7,387 nucleotides of DNA from CAYYED01 sp964470785 (GCA_964470785.1 CAYYED010000008.1:1-7387), one strand, 5' to 3'. Numbered from the stretch's first letter, positions 1-5,969 are shown. Notes: a model not told the origin generated them from the sequence alone. Translations and numbers: made by a program.

Positions 1-60
1 AATTTTCAATTCTTAAATTTTCAATTGAAAATTAGGAAATTGAGAAATTGTTAAATTCAT

Positions 61-90
61 TCGTAAATTGAAAATTCGTAAATTGAAAAT
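61..90. repeat. Exact 15-bp tandem duplication in AT-rich spacer
   Basis: TCGTAAATTGAAAAT occurs at 61-75 and again, identically, at 76-90. The preceding 1-60 is built from the same vocabulary in both orientations: AATTTTCAATT near 1-11 and 16-27, its complement AATTGAAAATT near 24-34, and a GAAATTGA/GAAATTGT pair near 37-52. No open reading frame or RNA gene is visible in 1-110. The tract looks like locally expanded short words rather than a mobile element. Confidence 0.85.
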
Positions 91-123
91 TATCTGTTGG
101 TTTTGAGCTTTACGCTGTATTTT

Positions 124-196
124 TGCCCGCCTGCAACGCTATGCTTGCATTGCGGGCAGGCCCGCCTGTAACGCTTTCAGCGTAGCTAATGCGGGC
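124..196. repeat. Two adjacent GC-rich hairpins, REP/BIME-like
   Basis: Hairpin 1 pairs TGCCCGC (124-130) with GCGGGCA (152-158), with an inner stem TGCAA/TTGCA (132-136, 145-149). Hairpin 2 pairs GCCCGC (160-165) with GCGGGC (191-196), with an inner stem ACGCT/AGCGT (171-175, 179-183). The left halves are direct repeats of each other: GCCCGCCTGCAACGCT at 125-140 and GCCCGCCTGTAACGCT at 160-175 differ at one base. The pair stands out from very AT-rich surroundings. Its form resembles paired REP elements. Hairpin 2 is followed by a T-rich run (203-220), so it could also terminate a transcript arriving from the left. Confidence 0.7.
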
Positions 197-225
197 AAGC
201 GCTTTTCGTTTTACGCTTTTTATTG

Positions 226-231
226 TATAAT
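226..231 (+). promoter_or_regulatory. Consensus -10 box of gltX, probably leaderless
   Basis: TATAAT at 226-231 is a perfect sigma70-type -10 hexamer. Six bases (ATCCCT) separate it from the ATG at 238, so the expected transcription start falls on the A of the start codon. No Shine-Dalgarno lies between. The -35 region at the usual spacing (about 203-208, TTTTCG) is weak. A leaderless gltX mRNA is an inference from this spacing. Confidence 0.6.
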
Positions 232-237
232 ATCCCT

Positions 238-1824
238 ATGAAAGTCAAACAAGCAACACAAACCATTCCTCGCGTTAGAATCGCGCCTTCTCCGACCGGA
301 CCCTTACATATCGGTACGGCCAGAGCCGCTTTATTTAATTATCTTTTTGCAAAAAGCCAAAACGGATTTTTTATTTTACGTATTGAGGATACTGATAAAG
401 AACGTTCTGCAAAGCAATGGGAAAAAAACATTATTGAGGGCTTAAAATGGCTTAATCTCTTGTGGGACGAAGGTCCGAATCCGGAAAATCCATCTTTAGA
501 AATAGGAGATTATGGCCCATACCGACAAAGCCAGAGAAAGGATATTTATCAAAAGTATATTCAAAAACTTTTAGACGAGGATAAGGCATATTTTTGTTTT
601 TGCAGCAAGGAAGAATTGGAAGCGCAAAGACAGCATCAAATGAGCATAGGAGAAGCGCCTCGTTATACGGGGACCTGTCGCACTATGAATAAAGAAACAA
701 TTAATCAGAATCTTCGGCAGAAAAAACCTTATGTCGTCCGCTTTAAAACCCCGAACGAAACACTTTTTTATAATGATTTAATCAAAGGAAAAATTGAATT
801 TAACACCTCTTTATTTGGAGACATTGCCATTGCCAAGAATATCAATTCTCCTTTGTATAATTTAGCGGCCGTTATAGATGATTATGAAATGCAGATTACT
901 CATGTGCTTCGGGGGGAAGACCATATTTCCAACACGCCCAAACAAATACTCCTGCAAGAGGCATTAGGCCTGCCCTCTCTAAAATACGGCCATTTTCCGC
1001 TCATTTTAGGCCCTGATAAAAGCAAGTTGAGCAAGAGGCATGGGGTCGTATCAATCAGCGACTATGCCAAACAAGGATACCTGTCCGAAGCATTGGTCAA
1101 TATTATGACATTTCTGGGTTGGAATCCGGGAACAGAAAAGGAAATATACCAAATCAATACATTAATTAAAGAATTTTCTTTAGAAAGATGCCATAAGTCC
1201 TCGGCAATATTCAATATTAAGAAACTAAATTGGTTTAATAGTTTTTATATCCGCCAAAAAACCATTAAGAAGTTAACCGAACTTTGTCTTCCTTTTTTAG
1301 TGGAAAGCGGACTGATTAGTCCTTCTTTTGAAAACAACCAGCATTTAGTCGGCATCGGACCGGTAGAAATCAGGCAAAAATTTATTGTTTCCGATACCAA
1401 AGAAAAAATTACTTTTGAAGAATTGGAAAAAATAATCGCACCTTATCAGGAGCGCCTTGTAGCTCTTTCGGAAATATCCGATCTTATAGATTTCTTTTTA
1501 AAAAAGAACATTGACTATGAAAAAAATCTGTTAAAATGGAAGGAAATGGATGACGCCCAGTTAAAAGAGGTCTTAAGCGCCTTAGAAAACATTCTTTCTA
1601 ACATCAAAGAAGACAACTGGACCAATGATTATCTGCAAAAAGCACTTTTGGAAAAAGCCGAAAAGATAGGTCCGAAAGGGGATAGGGGATACCTTTTATG
1701 GCCTCTGCGCGCTGCGTTGTCGGGTAAAAAGGCCTCGGCCGGACCTTTTGAAATTGCCGAGGTTTTGGGAAAAGAAAAAACTTTGCAAAGAATTAAACAA
1801 GCGCAAGAAAAATTAATAAAATAA
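238..1824 (+). CDS. gltX: Glutamyl-tRNA synthetase
   Basis: This class I aminoacyl-tRNA synthetase charges tRNA with glutamate in the cytosol. From the ATG at 238 it is 528 residues. The N-terminal Rossmann catalytic domain carries the HIGH-type motif HIGT (24-27) after the signature PSPTGPLHIG, and the KMSKS-type motif KLSKR at 263-267. Between them lies a probable zinc-knuckle insertion with C120-x-C122 and Y143-x3-C147, although the histidine that E. coli has shortly after the last cysteine is replaced. The C-terminal helical anticodon-binding domain ends with the family-typical WPLRAALSGKKASAGP segment (from about 488). An upstream in-frame TTG at 223 is rejected because it would overlap the -10 box. 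Many bacteria lacking glutaminyl-tRNA synthetase use a non-discriminating GltX with GatCAB; nothing here settles that for this one. Confidence 0.97.
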   Translation: MKVKQATQTIPRVRIAPSPTGPLHIGTARAALFNYLFAKSQNGFFILRIEDTDKERSAKQWEKNIIEGLKWLNLLWDEGPNPENPSLEIGDYGPYRQSQRKDIYQKYIQKLLDEDKAYFCFCSKEELEAQRQHQMSIGEAPRYTGTCRTMNKETINQNLRQKKPYVVRFKTPNETLFYNDLIKGKIEFNTSLFGDIAIAKNINSPLYNLAAVIDDYEMQITHVLRGEDHISNTPKQILLQEALGLPSLKYGHFPLILGPDKSKLSKRHGVVSISDYAKQGYLSEALVNIMTFLGWNPGTEKEIYQINTLIKEFSLERCHKSSAIFNIKKLNWFNSFYIRQKTIKKLTELCLPFLVESGLISPSFENNQHLVGIGPVEIRQKFIVSDTKEKITFEELEKIIAPYQERLVALSEISDLIDFFLKKNIDYEKNLLKWKEMDDAQLKEVLSALENILSNIKEDNWTNDYLQKALLEKAEKIGPKGDRGYLLWPLRAALSGKKASAGPFEIAEVLGKEKTLQRIKQAQEKLIK

Positions 1825-1844
1825 AAAATTAAAATATTAAAGTT

Positions 1845-2201
1845 ATGATAGGGGAGAGCGTAAAATATTTAACAAGCATAATGCTTTTATTTTTGATTAC
1901 ATTTCTTATATTTCCGGCTTTTAATAGTCAATTGATTGCAGAAAACAAGAGGGTTGACCCGGGCGGCCCGCCCGGAGAAATAGAAGCAAAAGAAATGTGG
2001 GGAAGCACAACCCATAAAATAGGTGGCTTCTTCAAAGGAGGAGGTGACTTTATCAAAAAATCATTTAATCGTATCGCTCCTTCCTTTCAAAAGATAAGCC
2101 AAAAAATCACTTCTTGGTGGAACTATAGGGTCGTTCCCCAAACGGTAAAATATTATTATATTATAAAAAATTATTTTATTAGCACGGTAACCATAAGGTG
2201 A
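1845..2201 (+). CDS. Small membrane-anchored or secreted protein, unknown function
   Basis: I do not recognise this 118-residue protein. It begins 20 nt after gltX and could share its transcript. A hydrophobic segment at about 9-25 follows a single lysine and looks like an uncleaved anchor or a signal peptide. After it come a Gly/Pro turn (DPGGPPGE, about 38-45), a glycine-rich basic stretch (about 59-72) and an amphipathic, Lys/Ile/Trp-rich tail, the sort of sequence often seen in small envelope proteins of CPR bacteria. The DNA encoding the Gly/Pro turn forms a GC-rich hairpin (1959-1975). It has no Shine-Dalgarno. The tyrosine- and isoleucine-rich C-terminus (about 94-118) is very AT-rich and might reflect a frameshift near the end. 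The open frame, spacing and signal-like N-terminus support a real gene, but only moderately. Confidence 0.55.
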   Translation: MIGESVKYLTSIMLLFLITFLIFPAFNSQLIAENKRVDPGGPPGEIEAKEMWGSTTHKIGGFFKGGGDFIKKSFNRIAPSFQKISQKITSWWNYRVVPQTVKYYYIIKNYFISTVTIR

Positions 2202-2224
2202 TTGACAGCCCTATTGACAACCCT
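2201..2224. repeat. 12-bp tandem repeat carrying two -35-like hexamers
   Basis: ATTGACAGCCCT (2201-2212) is followed directly by ATTGACAACCCT (2213-2224), identical at 11 of 12 positions. Each copy contains a perfect TTGACA. The first base is also the last base of the preceding gene's TGA stop. Only the second copy is correctly spaced to a -10 box. Confidence 0.8.
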
Positions 2225-2241
2225 GTTACGGGGAGTATTAT
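2214..2241 (+). promoter_or_regulatory. Sigma70-type promoter of the Xer recombinase gene
   Basis: A perfect -35 TTGACA (2214-2219) and TATTAT (2236-2241) are separated by 16 nt. The predicted start is near 2248, leaving a leader of about 55 nt that contains the dif-like dyad at 2252-2279. The recombinase gene can therefore be expressed independently of gltX. If the dyad binds the recombinase, its position just after the start would permit autoregulation; that part is speculation. Confidence 0.6.
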
Positions 2242-2251
2242 AAAAGTAGTA

Positions 2252-2279
2252 ACGTCGCACAATATACCTTAAGCGTCAT
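2252..2279 (+). other. Candidate dif-like Xer site
   Basis: The 28-bp segment can be read as an 11-bp arm (ACGTCGCACAA), a 6-bp centre (TATACC) and an 11-bp arm (TTAAGCGTCAT). The two arms agree at 7 of 11 positions when one is inverted. The inner 18 bp (2258-2275) matches the reverse complement of the E. coli dif core at 15 of 18 positions by my hand alignment, but the full 28 bp matches at only 17. It lies 24 bp upstream of the recombinase ATG. Single-recombinase Xer systems such as XerH and XerS commonly have their target next to the gene. The outer arms are poor matches, so this is a candidate only. Confidence 0.25.
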
Positions 2280-2303
2280 TACAGCATATCTTATTAACCC
2301 GAT

Positions 2304-3251
2304 ATGAAAAAATCAAACAAACCCATTAAAAAGCATATTCCGGATTTTCTTGATTGGTTAGATATAGAAAAAGGGCTTTCACATAAGTCGCAAGAAAACT
2401 ATGCGCGATTTTTAAAAAGATTTTTAGAATGGTTAAAAATAAATAATTTTGAACATCTCTGTCCCCACCAATTCACCCCTGACCACATATTCAAATATAA
2501 GACATTTTTATCAAGGTATTACACTAAACAGGATAAAAAGCCGCTTAAAAGGACTACCCAGAACTATTATCTTATCGCTTTAAGGTCCTTGTTAACCTAT
2601 TTTGCCGATAAAGACATCACTGCCCTGCCCCCGGAAAAAATAAAACTTGCCAAGAAAGAGGAACGAAAAGTAGGGTTTTTAACCCTTGAACAATTAGAAA
2701 AATTATTCAAGGCCCCCAATACCTCATCTATAATCGGCCTGAGAGACAGGGCCATTTTAGAGGTCTTGTTTTCTGCCGGTTTAAGATTGGCAGAATTAGT
2801 TGCTCTTAATAAAGAGCAAATTAAAATTGAACTCAACGACGAAGAACTGGAATTAAGCATTAAAGGAAAAGGCGGCCACTGGCGCACGGTTTATTTTTCT
2901 CAAGAAGCGATCTCCTGGCTTAAGAAATACCTTAATGCCAGAAAAGACGATTCAGGTTCCCTATTTATTAATTATAGGGGCAAGGGACCCGGAGAGCGGC
3001 TAACTCCGAGGTCGGTTGAGCGCATTGTTAAAAAATATGTTATTCAAACAGGCCTTCCTATCGGCACTTCTCCTCATACCTTGAGACACAGCTTTGCTAC
3101 CGATTTATTAAATAAAGGAGTTGATTTAAGAATTGTTCAAGAATTCTTAGGACATCGCAATATTGCCACCACTCAAATATATACTCACGTCACAAGGCCT
3201 CAACTTAGAAAAATCCACCGCAAGTTTCACGGGCAGAAAAAATCTGTTTAA
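2304..3251 (+). CDS. xerC/D: Xer-family tyrosine site-specific recombinase
   Basis: At 315 residues this is a full-length Xer-type recombinase, which cuts and rejoins DNA through a 3'-phosphotyrosine at sites such as dif to resolve chromosome dimers. The N-terminal SAM-like core-binding domain spans about 8-105 (FLDWLDIEKGLSHKSQENY). The catalytic domain follows from about 120. All expected active-site residues are visible: R161 (SAGLRLAEL), K189 (GKGG), H258 and R261 (PHTLRH), H284 (LGH) and the nucleophile Y293 (TQIYTH). XerC versus XerD cannot be decided by eye, and an integron- or phage-like integrase remains possible. It has its own promoter, no Shine-Dalgarno, and ends in a convergent arrangement with the gene at 3477. 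Its flanks carry related dif-like sequences (2254-2266 and 3467-3479), which raises the possibility that the site lies beside its enzyme. Confidence 0.93.
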   Translation: MKKSNKPIKKHIPDFLDWLDIEKGLSHKSQENYARFLKRFLEWLKINNFEHLCPHQFTPDHIFKYKTFLSRYYTKQDKKPLKRTTQNYYLIALRSLLTYFADKDITALPPEKIKLAKKEERKVGFLTLEQLEKLFKAPNTSSIIGLRDRAILEVLFSAGLRLAELVALNKEQIKIELNDEELELSIKGKGGHWRTVYFSQEAISWLKKYLNARKDDSGSLFINYRGKGPGERLTPRSVERIVKKYVIQTGLPIGTSPHTLRHSFATDLLNKGVDLRIVQEFLGHRNIATTQIYTHVTRPQLRKIHRKFHGQKKSV

Positions 3252-3258
3252 TTCCTCG

Positions 3259-3303
3259 TTCTAAATGAAAAAATATCAAAATTCTAAATGAAAAATATCA
3301 AAA
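3259..3303. repeat. Tandem ~23-bp AT-rich repeat
   Basis: TTCTAAATGAAAAAATATC begins at 3259 and recurs with one A fewer at 3282, a spacing of 23 bp. It is followed by simple AAAAGT and AACAGAAA words up to about 3345. No gene is visible in 3252-3476. The rest of that spacer holds the palindromic element and the terminator described separately. Confidence 0.75.
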
Positions 3304-3364
3304 AGTAAAAGTAAAAAAAACAGAAACAAAAAAACAGAAATATAACATTTTTTAACTTTTAACC

Positions 3365-3404
3365 ATATCACTTTTATGACGATCGTCATAAATGTAATAC
3401 TTCT
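3365..3404. repeat. Palindromic intergenic element with TGACGATCGTCA core
   Basis: A perfect 20-bp palindrome, TTTATGACGATCGTCATAAA, lies at 3373-3392. The 40-bp segment 3365-3404 aligns without gaps to the reverse complement of 7286-7325, the junction between the two 85-bp repeats, at 31 of 40 positions. Both ends are shared (ATAT on one side, GTAATACTT on the other). This is therefore a dispersed copy of the same element, in opposite orientation. It lies between converging genes. A regulator site, a REP-like element and a MITE remnant are all possible. Confidence 0.7.
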
Positions 3405-3409
3405 AAAAC

Positions 3410-3441
3410 AAAAAGAGCGCAATTGCCTGCCCTCTTTTTTT
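3410..3441. terminator. Bidirectional intrinsic terminator between converging genes
   Basis: AAAAAGAG (3410-3417) pairs with CTCTTTTT (3432-3439) across a 14-nt loop. On the plus strand the stem runs into a T tract (3435-3441). On the minus strand the equivalent stem also ends in Ts. The position, downstream of both the recombinase (+) and the DUF3298 protein gene (-), fits a shared terminator. The stem is AT-rich with only three strong G-C pairs (3415-3417 region), so efficiency may be modest. Confidence 0.65.
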
Positions 3442-3476
3442 GTCCCTTTATTTTAATATTTTTAATGTCGCATAAT

Positions 3477-4325
3477 CTAATAATCATCCGGGATGAGTAA
3501 ATGAGCAATAGGGGCGTCAGGGTCAATATAATCCTCTATTTGTTTATAAGAAATCTCTACAAATTGTCCTCCAAGAGCATGAGGGCCTATTTGGTAAGGG
3601 TTAAAAAAAATGATCAAGTCAGTCCGGGAAAAGCAAAAATTTTGAAAATTTTCCTTTTCCGGGGCTGTTCCCCGGTCTATCCACTCTTCTGTTCCCTCTA
3701 TTTCGCCTTTAAATTGCTCAATAAGGGCTTGTTTTGTCTTCTCTGATAATATGCTTAAATAGTCAATCTCCGGCCTAAAAACGCTTTCCAAGGCAATCTC
3801 TTCCCTTTTTTCTATGTCATAATTAAAAGCAACGGTATAATTGTGAGGATGCGCCGCCCCGGTATAATATTCAGATATATTAAATTTAATACTTGCTATT
3901 TCTTTGTTTAACAAGGCAACGAAAAAATCGGCATCAAAACTGCTTTTTATTTCCCAAATACGCTCGGCTTCTGCTTCGGATTGCTCCATCTCCTGCACCG
4001 TTTCCTGAAAAACATCAATTTTCTCCAGCATAAAACTATGGATTTTCTCATTAATTCCTTCCTGGGCCGTGCTATCGGCCAATCCGATAATTTGGGGATA
4101 TTCGGCGTCAATTTCATAAGAAAGCTCTTCCCTTTGTTCCTCAATTATTTCTGTTCTTGTGCTTAGTCCTATATTCGGCTCTTTAATAATTTCATCCTTA
4201 ATTTCTGTAACTATAGGATCCCTCTCTCTAAAAGCGCGACGGCCTCCTGGAAAAATAGTATAAGACAAAACCATAATTCCTATTATCGCGGCAATCCCTA
4301 AAAATGTTTGTGTTCTTTGGTTCAT
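3477..4325 (-). CDS. Membrane-anchored DUF4163/DUF3298 (RsiV/PdaC-like) protein
   Basis: This 282-residue protein has one N-terminal membrane anchor (about 8-25) and no other hydrophobic span, so the bulk probably lies outside the membrane. A Glu/Lys-rich linker (about 30-68) precedes a PdaC-type DUF4163 region starting with YEIDAEYPQI (70-79) and including the GAAHPHNYT segment (156-164). A DUF3298 region follows, ending in FFNPYQIGPHALGG...VEISY (240-260). In known relatives these domains form the extracytoplasmic lysozyme-sensing part of anti-sigma factor RsiV, or accompany peptidoglycan deacetylases. No sigma-binding region, deacetylase domain or adjacent sigma factor is present, so the role here is open. 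It is transcribed alone on the minus strand, ends with TAG at the shared terminator, and has no Shine-Dalgarno before its ATG. Confidence 0.75.
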   Translation of the reverse strand: MNQRTQTFLGIAAIIGIMVLSYTIFPGGRRAFRERDPIVTEIKDEIIKEPNIGLSTRTEIIEEQREELSYEIDAEYPQIIGLADSTAQEGINEKIHSFMLEKIDVFQETVQEMEQSEAEAERIWEIKSSFDADFFVALLNKEIASIKFNISEYYTGAAHPHNYTVAFNYDIEKREEIALESVFRPEIDYLSILSEKTKQALIEQFKGEIEGTEEWIDRGTAPEKENFQNFCFSRTDLIIFFNPYQIGPHALGGQFVEISYKQIEDYIDPDAPIAHLLIPDDY

Positions 4326-4345
4326 AATATTATTGATTATTAACG

Positions 4346-4406
4346 GAAATCAGAAATCAGTTAAGTGAAATCGGAAATCGGTAGAGAAATCAGAGATCAG
4401 AAATCA
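4346..4406. repeat. Heptamer repeat array (GAAATCA/GAAATCG)
   Basis: Seven-base units occur in exact register in three blocks: GAAATCA twice (4346-4359), GAAATCG twice (4367-4380), and GAAATCA, GAGATCA, GAAATCA (4385-4405). An exact inverted copy of GAAATCGG, CCGATTTC, follows at 4429-4436. A different heptamer, TTAGTTG, is doubled at 4530-4543. I see no gene or convincing promoter in 4326-4551; the short open frames there are made of the repeats. This spacer must nonetheless hold the promoter of the minus-strand gene starting at 4325. Confidence 0.8.
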
Positions 4407-4551
4407 GTAATTTTCTGTTTTCTAACAACCGATTTCTGTTTTCATTATGTTTCCAATTTCATCACGATTTTCTATATCAATTCAATAAAAACAAAAGGGG
4501 GTGTTCTCATTTCATATGACATTCAACCATTAGTTGTTAGTTGTTGATTAA

Positions 4552-5091
4552 TTACTTTCTTCTCCAAAATTGTCCTGCCTGCTTGGCTTTGTCTAAAATT
4601 TTCTTAGCTTCTTCGGAAAGAGGAATTACAATTCTGTTGCGTTTTCTTTTTTGAGACTTTTCAATCAGTTCAAAGGGATGGGATGTAATATAATTTCCTT
4701 TTATTATGCGCTTTAATTTATTTGCGGTATCTGAAGGCAAAATTTCTCGCACATACCCCTTCGTTTGCGCCGGGCAAAAAACATAAAATTCGCTGATTTT
4801 TTCTTTGATAAAAATATCACGAATGCTTTCCTCTAGTTGTTTAAGAAATTCTCCTCTTTTTTTTCTTTTTTGGGGCTCAAAAACCGCGCCGGAACCAAAA
4901 ACCATTCCCCTGCCCCGGCGAAGAAAAGCACCCTCTTTTTGCTTGCGTTCTTGCGGCTTTAAAATCCTAAACTGCTCCCGCGTAGATATTTCTCCATTTT
5001 CTAAAATATAAAAAATTGCTTCTTGTTCTCCGGAAACAATAAATAATGTTTTTTTATTTTTAAATTGAGGGAGATTTTGGGAAATCTTCAT
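4552..5091 (-). CDS. Host-attachment/baeRF-like protein
   Basis: This 179-residue cytosolic protein has the shape of the host-attachment protein family, a group with an archaeo-eukaryotic release factor (eRF1-like) fold, called baeRF in bacteria. An N-terminal strand pair (KTLFIVSGEQEAIFYIL, about 14-30) leads to a very basic middle (about 49-80, clusters RRGRG and KRKKRG). Then come a helix (FLKQLEESIRDIFIKEKI, 82-99) and a strand-loop-helix (FYVFCPAQTKGYVREIL, 102-118) resembling the family's 'ivvAPp..lg.lR..l' block. Next is a short SHPFELIEK segment (137-145) where relatives often have a 'DLT..p..el' motif. Its ATG overlaps the TGA of the nuclease gene by 4 nt, so the two are almost certainly co-translated. 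The family assignment is by motif pattern only; catalytic residues are not established. It could equally be annotated hypothetical. Confidence 0.55.
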   Translation of the reverse strand: MKISQNLPQFKNKKTLFIVSGEQEAIFYILENGEISTREQFRILKPQERKQKEGAFLRRGRGMVFGSGAVFEPQKRKKRGEFLKQLEESIRDIFIKEKISEFYVFCPAQTKGYVREILPSDTANKLKRIIKGNYITSHPFELIEKSQKRKRNRIVIPLSEEAKKILDKAKQAGQFWRRK

Positions 5092-5861
5092 TTTTTATTT
5101 TTCAGATATTTGTAGGTTTCTTGGGCAGCTGCTTTGCGGTAACGACAATAATCACAATCCGGAGACATCTCCGGAATATCATCACTCGTCAGGCATTTAT
5201 GGGCAGAAATAATAATTTCTTCTATCCAATTATCCTTTCCCTCGTAAGGAATAATATCAATATCAAATTCAATTTTCTTATCAAAGGCCTTTTTGTCAGT
5301 ATCTCCGTTGCAATAGACAAAATATCCGGTATTAGAAACCTGAAAATTATTCTTTCTTAAAAGCCATTGATAAACCTCCATTTGCCGCTTATAGGCAATC
5401 TGCCAATCAGCATCTATGGAAACCTGCCCGTTTTTGGAAGTTGCTTTATAATCCACCACATGCAATTCTCCTTGGGCATTAATCCAAACATCATCTATGG
5501 CTCCGGTTATTAAAAAATTAGTCGGCTCGTGGAGATATTGAAGCCCCTTTCTCGTATCGCGCCATTCATTTATTTTTTCATGGCTGAAAGGAATGGCATC
5601 AACTCCATATTCTTCCATTAAAGGATGGGCGCTCTCTTGTAATCGATGAATATCAAACTCTTTTTTGAGTAAGGTGTCTACCGCATTATTTAGATTAAAA
5701 GGATAGCCGGGTGGACGAGCAATGCCCAATCGCCTGTCTATGTAAAAACATCTCGGACATTCTAAAAATAAGTCAATTTTTGAACGGCTTAGGCGAAAAG
5801 GCGCCTTTGATTTAGGATCAAACAAGTTTCTAATTCTTTTGGGATTATAATAGTCGGACAT
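5088..5861 (-). CDS. PD-(D/E)XK nuclease, Cas4/RecB-like, with four-Cys cluster
   Basis: The 257 residues show the RecB/Cas4/AddB branch of the PD-(D/E)XK superfamily, metal-dependent DNA exonucleases. The N-terminal 'SRSKIDLFLECPRCFYI' (25-41) is the typical opening. The active site reads GAIDD (120-124), VVDYKAT (135-141, with D137 and K139) and the RecB-type Q160-x3-Y164. H72 may be the upstream motif histidine. C35, C38, C236 and C239 (CPRC and CDYC) could hold an iron-sulfur cluster as in Cas4 and AddB, although those proteins usually use one N-terminal and three C-terminal cysteines, so zinc is an alternative. No helicase domain, cas gene or CRISPR array is nearby. It is the first gene of a two-gene unit with the baeRF-like protein. 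It has no Shine-Dalgarno, and the start is the only ATG before the conserved block. Confidence 0.85.
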   Translation of the reverse strand: MSDYYNPKRIRNLFDPKSKAPFRLSRSKIDLFLECPRCFYIDRRLGIARPPGYPFNLNNAVDTLLKKEFDIHRLQESAHPLMEEYGVDAIPFSHEKINEWRDTRKGLQYLHEPTNFLITGAIDDVWINAQGELHVVDYKATSKNGQVSIDADWQIAYKRQMEVYQWLLRKNNFQVSNTGYFVYCNGDTDKKAFDKKIEFDIDIIPYEGKDNWIEEIIISAHKCLTSDDIPEMSPDCDYCRYRKAAAQETYKYLKNKK

Positions 5862-5870
5862 ACATATTTT

Positions 5871-5956
5871 GTTTATCGTTTATCGTCTTTCGGTTATTTA
5901 CGATAAACGATTGACGATTGACGATACGAGCAACGATAAACTATAAACTATAAACC
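5871..5956. repeat. Heptamer array (ACGATAA) with hairpin
   Basis: In-register heptamers run ACGATAA, ACGATTG, ACGATTG, ACGATAC (5900-5927). After a 5-nt interruption come ACGATAA, ACTATAA, ACTATAA (5933-5953). The complementary unit TTATCGT is doubled at 5873-5886. As a result, ATCGTTTATCGT (5875-5886) and ACGATAAACGAT (5900-5911) form a perfect 12-bp stem with a 13-nt loop. There is no T tract, so a classical terminator is unlikely. If the minus-strand promoter near 5964 is real, the array lies in the 5' leader of the nuclease gene. Confidence 0.8.
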
Positions 5957-5963
5957 TCTAATC

Positions 5964-5969
5964 ATTCTA
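5964..5969 (-). promoter_or_regulatory. Possible -10 box for the nuclease operon
   Basis: On the minus strand TAGAAT occurs at 5969-5964, with a weak -35-like TTAGCC about 18 nt further upstream. The predicted start near 5957 would give a leader of about 95 nt made of the heptamer array and its hairpin. Only the -10 is good, so this is tentative. Confidence 0.3.

Noticed and set aside
223..237. TTG start for gltX adding five residues
   Set aside because: It overlaps the perfect TATAAT -10 box and adds residues unlike the family's N-terminus. The ATG at 238 fits both promoter and homology expectations.
2199..2243. Readthrough of TGA in the 118-residue ORF under a TGA=Gly code
   Set aside because: The extension would be a low-complexity Leu/Thr peptide across the promoter, and the ATGA overlap at 5088-5091 shows TGA acting as a normal stop.
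4365..4547. 60-codon plus-strand ORF in the heptamer spacer
   Set aside because: It is formed by the GAAATC repeats and has no recognisable domain or start signal.
5088..5861. Nuclease as evidence for a CRISPR-Cas locus
   Set aside because: There is no cas1, cas2, effector gene or repeat-spacer array in the window; solitary RecB/Cas4-like nucleases are common.
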